Origin: Pogona vitticeps
Taxonomy: Eukaryota > Chordata > Lepidosauria > Squamata > Agamidae
Direction: 5' to 3'
NCBI RefSeq assembly: GCF_051106095.1
Contig: NC_135785.1
Span: forward strand, 219,281,045-219,345,044
Length of the DNA: 64,000 nt
The notes beneath the pieces were generated by a model that saw only the letters and a program-made list of their open reading frames with translations, ran no database searches and was not told the DNA's origin. The position numbers and the translations under genes were made by a program. Numbering within the stretch: position 1 is the stretch's first letter; every line of letters starts with the position of its first letter. Shown here in pieces: positions 37,629-64,000 of this stretch.

Positions 37629-38343
37629 TGTTTTTTGTTCCCTCGATTCGGGAACCTGGCCAGCCATAAAGGAATACAGCTAGCCAGGTTTCCTTTGCCA
37701 AGGTGGGTTATCTCGCTTTCCAATCTAGTTTGGAGAAGCAATCAGACACAGCAGGTGTCACTCCTTCCACCAGCAGGATGGCTGGGTTTTGTCTCTCTCT
37801 CTTCCCCCAGGCAAATACCAGGACCAATCTTCTGTAAATTGAACTCTGGAACCTGGACAGCCTTGCTGCATAATTTTTTCCTATCATCTTGGAAGTCTCC
37901 TTTTCTCCCAACCTTGTAACTTCTTTGCAAGATAATAAATTGCTTTCCTGTCAGAACAATGTAACCATGTATTTCCATAACTGCTGTCTATAAACCCATC
38001 CTATTGACCTACCCTGTTGTAAAATTCTATCCCTTCTGTGATTTCCGCTCCGATAAAGTCTGGATTCCTTTGTAATCCCATCCCTTCTGGCAATAGGTCA
38101 TGAATCATCCATTTCTCCTCCCATTCCCTTGTGTAACCAATGTTATAAAAGTCCTGGTTTTCCTCTGCATGACAGAATTGTTTTTGCCTACATTTGGAGG
38201 CATGACTTCCATGTGCCTTTTATTTAGCTAAATAAAACAGCAACCATTTGAACTTGCTCTTGTGTGCTCTCTCTCTCGTATCAAGGTTATTAGCATTAAA
38301 ACTTTGATTCGCTATTCCAGGAGACTAGCTCCTGGTTTCAACA
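37629..38343 (+). mobile_element. Probable solo LTR of an endogenous retrovirus
   Basis: About 715 bases beginning TGT and ending ACA, the usual termini of retroviral LTRs. A CCAAT box (38,137-38,141) is followed by a TATAAAA box (38,144-38,150), and by an AATAAA signal (38,231-38,236) about 85 bases later, which gives a U3-short R-U5 order on the + strand. No internal gag, pol or env sequence flanks it, so it would be a solo LTR. A clean target duplication is not visible, which suggests some age. The layout is of the gammaretrovirus-like (class I) type. It lies 1.5 kb upstream of ACP6 in the same direction. Confidence 0.6.
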
Positions 38344-39012
38344 CAATCCTGTTTCAGTCCACCAACACAAACCTGCATTTTGCTCACCTAGAGCAGGACC
38401 TACCTCTGAGGCTGGATAATGTTCTTAGGCCTTTGCTTCCTGCTGTTAATTTAAAAAAGAGAAGAGAAAGGAGGGGCGGGCAAGAGAAAAGCTGATGCAG
38501 TCCTTCCTGGGAGTCATCATCTTGATGGAGCACAGGTTCCCAACCTAGAGGTTGCGAAGTGTTTTCTGGGGAGGGGGGGTCACCAGTCTTAAAAGTGTGC
38601 CTAATCCTTACCTGGGTGAGCTCATTTTCCTTAAGAGAGGGAGGAGTGGCAGGCCAAAGAAAGTTTATCTTCACCTTCCCCATTTCCTCTAGTAATGTGT
38701 GCATTTTCCTAACGCCTTTCAGCAAACTAAGGGGTGAAACCACCTTCACAAACTGGAAGGTAACACACAGGGGAGTGCCTGGATACTAGATTTAAAAAGT
38801 CAAACTGACAAAAGAGTTTTTCTTCACAGAGCAAGTGACACAGACCCTATATGTTTGCCCCTTCACCCACCTTCGAGGTGAAACTTCTATGGGGTCTCCT
38901 ACTTCAGGGTACGGAGGAGGGAGGCACTCACAAGCTGATTGACTGAAGGGGCAGCTATGCATTCACGGGTCTTCTCAATCCCCGGACGCTGCAAACTGCA
39001 AGTTACTCTCCG

Positions 39013-39043
39013 CCTTGACCTCACGGGTGCAATGAGGTCAAGG
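39013..39043. promoter_or_regulatory. 11-bp palindrome containing AGGTCA half-sites
   Basis: CCTTGACCTCA and TGAGGTCAAGG are perfect inverse copies with a 9-base spacer. Each arm contains an AGGTCA nuclear-receptor half-site, and TCAAGG next to it. The arrangement is everted (TGACCT ... AGGTCA). It sits about 840 bases upstream of the ACP6 start codon. A receptor-binding role is inference only. Confidence 0.4.
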
Positions 39044-39146
39044 AGCAGAGATGGCCAATTTACCTCACAAGTCTGTCAGGCTTCGGCAAAAGTTTAAATG
39101 CATACTACTTGTGTATAACTGACTCTCTTTAACGAAAGCAAGACTG

Positions 39147-39245
39147 TATTCTCGAAGGCTTTCAGGGCCGGCATCCGATGGTGGTTGTAGGATTTTCGGG
39201 CCGTCTCCACAACACGGCCAAACAACCCGAAAAGCCTATAACCAC
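39147..39245. mobile_element. Short fold-back retroelement insertion with 14-bp target duplication
   Basis: The direct repeat CGAAAGCAAGACTG lies on both sides (39,133-39,146 and 39,246-39,259). The roughly 100-base insert has two inverse arms: GGTGGTTGTAGGATTTTCGG towards the left and CCCGAAAAGCCTATAACCAC at the right. The sequence (CTCGAAGGCTTTCAGGGCCG and GGATTTTCGGGCCGT) is a fragment of a repeat that is abundant in squamate genomes. The long target duplication indicates target-primed insertion, and the inverse arms suggest a twin-primed or Penelope-like copy. Confidence 0.7.
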
Positions 39246-39299
39246 CGAAAGCAAGACTGCTTATTACAGAGATCAGCAACTGGCACGTCCATTAGATAG

Positions 39300-39882
39300 A
39301 CAGCAAGCTCGAAAGCCTCTCGCGCAGCCGAACACCGCCCTCTTCCTCCCCCTCCCCCCCGGGAAATCAGCTGCCAGCGGTTTTCCTAACGAAGCGTAGA
39401 GGCGTTAGCGCCTCTTTTCCCACGCCATACACGTGACCGAATGAAGCTAAGGAAGAACCGCCCCGCAATGTCCTCCGGGAGTTGAAGTCTTTCAGCTGCC
39501 CTTCTAGGATGAAGAGCGAACTGCGAGAAACTTCATTTCCCATGACCCCTCTGTGCCCCAGCTAGGTCCGGGATTCCCCCCGGGGAGCAGACCGAGCGGA
39601 GAGGACCAGGTCTCACCTGGAACGGTCTGAATTTGCAGGAAGAAGCGCCACCTGTTCTTCTGCGGCCGGGGCTAGGGCTTCTAAGCAGAGGGAGCCCTTG
39701 AAAGCGGCTTCATTTAAGACCGCGCGTTGCAACCGAGACTTGCTCGAAGGTGCCCACGTCCGCTTTTTCTTTCTTTCTCTTTTTTGGGGGGGGCGCTTGG
39801 GGACTTTTTTTGCAACGGGACTCCCGCTCGCTTCTATCCCTTTCTGCGACGGACTGGGCTCTTTAGCGGATCCCTTTGGAGG
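39300..39882 (+). promoter_or_regulatory. ACP6: CpG-rich promoter and 5' leader of ACP6
   Basis: CpG dinucleotides become dense from about 39,300 and stay so through exon 1, unlike the rest of the window. No TATA box stands out. Short pieces GGGAGTTGAAGTC (39,478-39,490) and AACTTCATTTCCCATGAC (about 39,529-39,546) resemble the ACTACA(A)TTCCCA-type ZNF143/THAP11 sites found in many housekeeping promoters. The frame of exon 1 stays open upstream to an ATG at 39,727. Confidence 0.6.
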
Positions 39883-57344
<17,462 letters not shown>

Positions 57345-59895
57345 GCACTTTTAACAGATAACTGATTAGCAGCAGCTAATTATGTTGTAATTTCTTCTTT
57401 CTGAATACCATAAAATCAAAGCAACAGCCACTTGTGGTTCAACTTCGAAGTTAAAGTAACATAATAGCACATAGTTTGCCTTAGTAAGGGAGGTGAATCT
57501 TTCCTGTTTGGGGAAACACGCTTATGTGACTGAATGAAAATGTGTCATGCTGAGGATGAACATCATTGGCAATAGCAAATTCTGGTGGTGGTTGCCCAGA
57601 GTAGTAGTCACTTCATTTTCCAGCTGTTTATTTGTAGCTTTTGACATACCCTGCATGATCTCCGGCTCACAATTGCGCAAGATGGTGACTACCTGGTTGA
57701 AAATAGGGCTTCTGTGTGCATAAGGGCATGCAAAGTAGTCTTCAACAAGGACCACTGTGTCTGTGTGTAGTTACAGAGGATAGGATTTTGGCTCAAACTG
57801 TTGTCATGAACCTCCAAACTGAATGTTTTGGTACTAAGGATAGGACTAACAACACACATGGAACTTACTTTGGATCTAGAATTGCTATGCTGATTTGCTG
57901 CTGTTTAAGCACTATAGCCGTTAGGAGTTCCACACATCTCTTATGGTAAACCTTCAACAGTCCCCTTAGGTATAAGGGATGGAGAGTAGGCATGGCTACA
58001 CCAAGTTGCTAGCAAGTAAATATCATAATTGTGGCTTTAAACAGCTGAATTTAGAACAGTTAAAAATAACTTGATTTAACAAAAGCCATTGTGGAATAGT
58101 ACAGTTAGCTGAAATGCAAAAGAAAGTAAGGCTGCTAGCTGTTGCAAGTTTGGAAGGAACGAAGCTAGATACAAGCAATTACAAGAACAGCTGGGCACAT
58201 TTGTTAGTGTTAAGGGCCAGACATACAGCTGTTAGGGAGGGCAGCAGGCAATGCTAATAGAACTAATTCCAAAGCTGTTAAATGTCAAAGGCAGACAAAT
58301 ATTCACTGGGGACTCTAAATAGCTGCTACCTATGTAGTCTGGGGTTACAGCAAATTCACATGAACTTTCAGATGCTTCAGCTGCCTCTAAAGATGGTAGC
58401 ACTAATCTCTTAAGTTTGTGCCTATTTGTGAAGTATAACCCTTACCTTTTTAGCATTACAACTCCTACAAGGCATGTTTAGGATTTCTGTTTTGTACAGA
58501 AGAAGATGCTGAAGGGTCTTACACTGAACAACTCTGAATAAACAGCTCAGCCATGGTTAAGTTCAGAAATGTAGTTAAGCATAAGCCTAATATCTGAATT
58601 AAAAAACTCGTAACAGCTTTGAGTAGGTTCATTTAGAGGAGTTCACATTCCTGTGATGCTTTCTCCCTCAATATAAACACATGTTGAACCTACTTGATAC
58701 AGTAGAGCAGTAACTGTACTGTAATGTATTGCAAGATCACTCCCAGGAAATGAAAGCTAGGTCCAGAAGAGTTTTCTAGGTAAGAAAATGGCGAATGACA
58801 GTCTCATTCTGAATTCCCACTCCAGAGAAAAAGTCTTACTTAAAATTACTAGGTTAAAAAACATTCTATTTATTTTTCACCTTTTTAAAAATTTCTCCCT
58901 GTAGAGGGTCTTAAAGATTTGCTACTTCTAGAAGATCTGCTGATGCTCTGCCTATGAACAGTAAAGTTATACTAAGACCACAAAATATAAAAGTATTCAG
59001 TTCATTCTGTATATTGTATGCTGTAGGGGGAGGCAACTTTGGTAGTTTTTCTGTAACTAATCTGTCTGGGAATCCTCTCCAGGCTCTATGGATTGGATGG
59101 GGGAAAAAAAGGAGAGGGGCAGGGGGAGATACAAAGAAAATAGAAGGGGCTGGTTTTGTGTGTTTAATATAATTGGTTTAATAGGTGAGCTGCTGCTCCT
59201 GGAAAATTGAGGATGTCAATTCACTTGGCAGGGAGAGGGTTGCAAAAATAGATTTGAGGTATCATAACTAGCCTTAAGACCACACTTTGCCCCACTACTG
59301 TAGACAAAGACTTGCATGGCCACTGCTTCTGGGTATTTCCTGTGCAGCTTCCTTCAAGACAGAGGGTTTCTCAAGATTTTTCCCCGCAACCCAGTTGGGC
59401 AGCTATGCTATAAAAGTGGTGGTGGGAAGGCTACCTGTTGGTCTCTGAGACTTGTTTATCTGCAAGGACTGATATGGGAATGCACTGATATGATGAGGAA
59501 AAATTTGTCTCAGTTCAAAACACATATAGCTATCGTGACCCAGAAGTTGACTTCTTTCCTTGGCACTCTTAGGCACGCCTACACTACTACTACTGCTGCA
59601 TATACATTTATTGTGTTTGAGCAGCTGCTTTTCTTCCAGTGTCAGGATTAGTTCACCTCTATGATGAAAGCAGGACCTCCGTAAGTGCTTCATGTTGTAA
59701 TAATGGGAACATGGCTTAAGTTGTACCAACTAGTGTCAACATGCTTCTCATTGGAAGCCAAAACTTTACTCAGAAATGCTTTCAGATAAAATCAATATTA
59801 TCCATACACTCTTAACCCAGGTGCAAGAGGCAACCTGAGATAGGAAGCAAACAGAACCACCCTGGATTATGGCAAAAGAGAAATAAAAATGCATT
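57345..59895. other. ACP6 3' UTR and gap to BCL9
   Basis: Non-coding. An AATAAA at 58,537-58,542 is one candidate poly(A) signal for ACP6. No third gene lies between the two converging genes. Open frames of 77 to 111 codons in it match nothing. Confidence 0.55.
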
Positions 59896-59913
59896 TTGTA
59901 AGAAACAATATAT

Positions 59914-60936
59914 TTTATTTTTTCTGACACCACAGCCCTGGCAAGTGGTTTTGTACCAAATTTAATGGAGGTTACACAGAACGTTTTACGCTGGGGAACA
60001 AAAAAAAAGCCACAAAAAAGTCAGGATAACTTTTAGTGTCTGTTCCACTCCCACATTAATAAAGTCACTTGGGGGGTTCTAAGAAAAAGGATAATAAGAA
60101 ACAGTAAGACTACTGTAGAATGTAACAGTGTCCAAGTCCAGCCTCTTCCTGAAAGTGGCAACACTCCCAGCATGAGAAGGGCTCTCCTAGATATGCTCCC
60201 CAAAATAATACAATGTATTGCAGCTGCCAGAGGAGACAGTAAAGGGGTGGGGAGGACCAAGAAGCTTTTTTTTTTTTAAAGAGTGGGAGGGAGAGACAAA
60301 AAGTGCTGAGCAGCACTCCATAATTTGAAAAATATGTCCTTAACTTATTTTTTTAAAGATTCCCCCTCACTGAACTTAAGTTCCTTTTGTGCTTTTCATT
60401 AATACTCTGCTCTGAGGTCGTAGTTTGGTTTTTCTATACATTGGAGTTGAAGGAAAATAGTCCGAAGTTCTGAAGATGGATTTTCCACCTAAAAGTAAAC
60501 AGCCTCTCACCCCAAAGACTAAAGTCTCTGCTAAAATCCCTTTTACAATATAGTACAGTACACAAAAATAACCCCCCAAAATAACAGAGTCCTGGGAGAA
60601 GCCAGTCCAAAGGACGTAAACATACAGAGAATGGTGCAACTTGTGACAAATGGCAATTCTCAAAATACAGCTACAGATTCTCAAAGCAGGTGCCATCACA
60701 GGATACCCAAGTACACAAAAATAATTTTTAAAAAATAAATCTTAAAAAAACAACCTGTTAAAATGAATTCATTTGTTTTCAGGTATTTCCATACATTCGA
60801 GATTTCCCAAAGCATCCTCTGGTCTGTTTTCACCTATTGCATGGCCAAATTGTGCTCCTGGAGCTTTCAGGCAGCCCTCAGGACCTGGAATCTCATCTCA
60901 ACAAGGATTGGAACCATCCAGTCTTTATGTAGCAGC
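59914..60936 (-). other. BCL9: BCL9 3' UTR
   Basis: Sequence after the BCL9 stop codon on the - strand. A reverse-strand AATAAA (TTTATT at 59,914-59,919) about 1.0 kb downstream is a plausible poly(A) signal. Short T/A homopolymers occur at 60,266-60,278 and 60,725-60,750. There is no conserved frame. Confidence 0.6.
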
Positions 60937-62045
60937 TTAAAACATCATGTTCCCTGGGTTGCCAGGGCCTTGGCTAAATCCTCCCATTCCTACGTCAGCA
61001 GCCATGCCCCGGGGTCTCATCTGTGGGGGAATCATGATGTTTTGTTGGGGTCCTATCATGCCCTGCATTGACATCATCATACCAGGCGAACCCACAGGTC
61101 CTGGGTGGCTGTATAGCCCAGCAGGAGCACGGTCCTTGCCTGGAATCATACCTACTGTGTTACTCATCAGTGTAGGCTGGCCAGGCATTGCTGTTTGTGC
61201 TGGTGACATCATTCGATGGTGCGGTCCCATCATCCCTTGTTGCAGAAAAGCAGGCGGTCTCATGGGGTTATGGCCTGGCATGGATGATGCTGTTCCAAGA
61301 GGAATATCAGGTGTGCCCACTGGCCCTGGGCCTCCCATGCCAGGTAATGCCAGCCCCATTCTTGGATTCTGTTCTGCCATCATCCCCTGCATGTGGGAAA
61401 AGCCAGGCCCAACACCCTGTGGCTGCTTACGGCCTGGCACTTCCCCACGAGGGAAATACTGTAGTGTCTGACTAGGCTTCTCGGATGGAATAATCCTGGA
61501 CAGGTCAAATTCTGGTATCCCAGTAGCTCCAGGGCGAATCACTTCTTGCAGCTCCGGATCAGTAAAAACTGAAGGCATGTTGTTTCCTAGGACAGTGAAA
61601 GTGTCTGGTCCCCCAGGACCTCCAGACTTGCAAAGTGCTGGATCCGCTGAACTTTGGGGCATGCTGGTGGGACGCCCCAGTGGTCCTTCACCATGGAAGC
61701 TCATTCCAGCTGGGAAATTGCCTTGTCCACCACTAGGTCCATTATGTGGAAATGGCACCTGCTGGGGAGGGGACTGTACTGGAGGAAAGCCCTGTGGGAA
61801 GCCCAGGCGTCCTTGAGGTACCATTGGTGGATCTTGGGAACCATGGCCCATCATTGGATTGTGTGGAATCAGGCCAGGTCCCACAGAGACCCCATGAGGA
61901 GGTATACTGGGTCCCATAGTGTTTGGAGAGGGCATCTGGTTACTGTGAGTTAGAGGCTGTGTCATTCCCATTGGGCTAAGAGTTGGCATTGGGCCTGCCT
62001 GGTTAGGACCTGAAACACGAGGATTTGGGGGATTAATGCCCATTC
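60937..62045 (-). CDS. BCL9: BCL9 last coding exon
   Basis: It begins after a TCTCCAG acceptor and reads (G)MGINPPNPRVSGPNQAGPM to NPGNMMF and stop, about 369 residues. Repeated P-G-M blocks and the EFDLSRIIPSEKPSQTLQYF segment are characteristic of BCL9 rather than BCL9L. The + strand frames of 79 to 174 codons across it are antisense shadows. Confidence 0.95.
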
Positions 62046-64000
62046 CTGGAGACAAAAGAAAATATATTTTTAATATTAGAGCAACCTAGGTAAAGACACT
62101 ATTTTTGTTGAAGATGTACAAAAGCAAAATCCTTTTCTACAAGAATTCTAGGTTGAATTGAAGACTATTCATAACTGCCCTAAAAGTCCCATATGTAGTA
62201 CTATGTAAAAACAGTTCCAACACCTTCAGTTTTTTTCTATTATTTCAGACTCTGTATTTCAACATACTTTTGTTAAGACAACACTTAAGTAGATGTTTCT
62301 GGCATATCTGTGTGCCAGAACAGTTGATCATGGTAAAGACATCTGCTAAATTCTATAGCACAGGTGGGCAACCTGTGGTCTTCTAGTGACTCATCAAGCC
62401 CAGCCCACTGTGAAGTATGATGGGAAAGCAATCCAGCTACTTCTGAAAGACCACACAAGTTAAACACCTTTGGCATGAATGTTTTCAAGACACAATTCTA
62501 GAGTATGTAATTCATATGGACAGGGCAGGGCCCTCTAAAACAGTGGTTCTCAATCCTTTTCATTTTATGTCCTCTGCTACAAGAAGAAAATCTTTTAAAA
62601 GTCAGGCTGCTTGTAAAAAAGAAAAACATACTAATTTCCATAAATGCTTATAAGAACAGCCCCCAAGTAAACACTGGTTACTGCAGCATATGCTTTTCAT
62701 TATCTCAGCACACTGAACCCCATGTCCAGTGCATCTCCACTGCAACAGGTATATTAATATTAAATTACATGTGTGAATTACAGTTCTATCAACTTCTACC
62801 TATGATATCCTTTCCTGCAGACACAAAGGTAGAATGTGGTTGTGTTGGTTCTTTGACATGGCACCCCTGAAGTACTTGTTTTTTACCTGAAAGGTTGTTC
62901 ATTGGTGGCAAGTTTGGGGAACGTGCTGGGGGAGAGTCGTCATCTGAGGAAGCTACAGTCTTGATAGCGTCATGGTAAAGTGGTGTCGAGCTGGGCATTG
63001 CAAACTTGGACATCCGGGACATCATAATGGAGAGAGGGTTTTGAGACAAGGTAGGCTCAGGGGGCATTGTATATGGACTGCTAGAAGGAAGATTTCCAGG
63101 AAGAGTCACAGGAGCAGCCTGGCTAACCGTTGGAGGGGGAGCACCACCTTCCAATAAAAAAAATGAGACACAAGTTAACTCTCTGTCAAAACCTCACTTA
63201 CTGATGTGTTCTGAGAAGCTTCACTGAAGTTCAAGAGTTTGCAATGCTCTAGTCAGGTCTACACAATGGCAACACTATTTTACACACAATGAAGCATTAG
63301 TTTGTCTACTCTGACTAGCAGCAGCTCCTTTCACATTTTCAGCTTTGCTTGCTATTTGAGAGCCTTTCAACAGATGTCATTCAGCTGTAGTCCCAGAGAT
63401 GGCAATCTCACTCCATCTGTTTCCATGCCAATTTGCCAAATGCTCAAGGGGAAAACCTCACATCCTTGGAGGAGACAGACTCCTTTCTTGCCTATCTCTG
63501 TGTCTTTCACAGTGAGACACAACCACTGCACAGCCCTGTGAATCAATGGACTTGGGACACGTGGGCAGAAGCTCAAGGGCAAGGCTAAATCTTCTGAAAG
63601 AGGAGACTCAGCTCCCCCCCCCCCCATTACAAAGAATGTAACTCTGGTTACATGTTCAACTAATAGTCTGACACTATATTTTGAAGTCATAAAATAAGAC
63701 ATAAATAAGAGACTGAATTTTATTCCATGTGCTTCCTGAAGAGATACCAGTTTGGAAACCAGGAAGAGATCAAGCACCTACCCAAAGCTCCCCTGGCAAA
63801 CCTTGCCTCTAAGGAAGACAAATTTAAGTCCAGTGGTGGAATCCCTGCACAAATAAAGTTTTTCTCTTTTGGAACCACACTACCAGTCAAGAATGACCTT
63901 CCCTAAGATTGTCTACCTGGCCTTCACAGTTACGAGGATCACTTCAAGAGAAGCCCAGAAACCTACCACCAGGAACTGGGGCTTTTTTGTGATGGCCACA
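60937..64000 (-). CDS. BCL9: BCL9 transcription coactivator, C-terminal part (partial, runs off window)
   Basis: BCL9 links beta-catenin to PYGO in the Wnt-dependent transcription complex in the nucleus. Only the 3' end of the gene is present: exons at 63,967-64,000 and beyond (edge only), 62,887-63,147 and 60,937-62,045. The visible protein is proline-, glycine- and methionine-rich and low in structure. It carries segments nearly identical to human BCL9: TMPPEPTLSQNPLSIMMSRM, SKFAMPSSTPLYHDAIKTVA, GFPQGFPPVQSPPQQVPFPH, EVIRPGATGIPEFDLSRIIP and the terminal GFSQGPGNPGNMMF. This is the C-terminal activation region; the PYGO- and beta-catenin-binding HD1 and HD2 lie upstream, outside the window. 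No damage is seen. Confidence 0.95.
62046..62886 (-). other. BCL9: BCL9 last intron
   Basis: About 840 bases with GT-AG ends. It holds a fold-back hAT-like fragment (about 62,363-62,470) and another hAT-type start (CAGTGGTTCTCAATCCTTTT at 62,542). Confidence 0.75.
62887..63147 (-). CDS. BCL9: BCL9 penultimate visible exon
   Basis: Eighty-seven codons: GGAPPPTVSQAAPVTLPGNL, then PSSSPYTMPPEPTLSQNPLS and onward to SSDDDSPPARSPNLPPMNNL. Acceptor TTGGAAG, donor GTAAAA. It enters in phase 1 and leaves in phase 1, matching both neighbours. Confidence 0.93.
63148..63966 (-). other. BCL9: BCL9 intron
   Basis: About 820 bases, no recognised mobile element. A C-run lies at about 63,615-63,626. The 136-codon frame at 63,367-63,777 is not supported. 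Confidence 0.6.
63967..64000 (-). CDS. BCL9: BCL9 upstream exon, edge only
   Basis: The - strand reads GHHKKAPVPG and one extra base before a GTAGGT donor at 63,966. The phase joins correctly to the next exon. The residues are proline-rich in style with BCL9, but only 34 bases are visible and I cannot align them with certainty. Confidence 0.5.

Larger units (their letters stand above)
38344..39300. other. Region upstream of ACP6, no gene
   Basis: No exon is recognised. It holds an inverted AGGTCA-type palindrome (39,013-39,043) and a small foldback insertion with 14-base target duplication (39,147-39,245), both listed separately. CpG density rises towards 39,300. Confidence 0.5.

Noticed and set aside
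60947-61953. Frames of 79 to 174 codons on the + strand over BCL9
   Set aside because: They are antisense shadows of the proline/glycine-rich BCL9 exon.

Overview
The window is nuclear DNA from a vertebrate, most likely a squamate reptile (lizard or snake). Three host genes are recognisable, and their order and orientation match the human 1q21.1 block as I remember it: GJA5 (connexin 40, + strand), ACP6 (lysophosphatidic acid phosphatase, + strand) and the 3' end of BCL9 (- strand). The reptile call rests on the repeats: two BovB (RTE) LINE copies with the squamate-type 3' end, CR1/L2 LINE tails, several tRNA-derived SINEs, abundant hAT-like fold-back elements, a Tc1-like transposon, a DIRS-like retroelement and long microsatellites. 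The species cannot be named from sequence alone.

Layout. Bases 1-15,053 are non-coding and hold scattered repeats (old LINE, MITE, SINE, L2 tail, AAAT and GAAA microsatellites); this is 5' flank or 5' intron of GJA5. The whole GJA5 reading frame sits in one exon at 15,079-16,191, followed by probable 3' UTR. From 19,000 to 39,300 lies a repeat-rich intergenic stretch with a broken DIRS-like element (about 23.9-27.8 kb), a BovB copy (28.0-29.1 kb), two hAT-like copies flanking about 2.1 kb (34.4-37.2 kb), a Tigger/pogo-like MITE and a probable solo retroviral LTR (37.6-38.3 kb). A CpG-rich promoter precedes ACP6, whose ten coding exons run from 39,883 to 57,344 with consistent GT-AG sites and phases. 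The large first intron holds a second BovB copy and an old L1 remnant; other introns hold a (TA)(CA)(GA) microsatellite, a SINE split by a MITE, and a decayed Tc1-like element. ACP6 and BCL9 converge tail to tail, with a gene-free gap of about 2.5 kb. BCL9 contributes its last coding exon, the exon before it, the edge of a third exon, and a 3' UTR.

How the genes relate. They are neighbours by conserved synteny and do not form a pathway. GJA5 makes gap-junction channels at the plasma membrane, ACP6 hydrolyses lysophosphatidic acid in mitochondria, and BCL9 is a nuclear beta-catenin co-activator of Wnt signalling. I found no undescribed biological system. The most interesting material is the history of the mobile elements: nested insertions, preserved target-site duplications, a possible composite hAT, and BovB, which is known for horizontal transfer.
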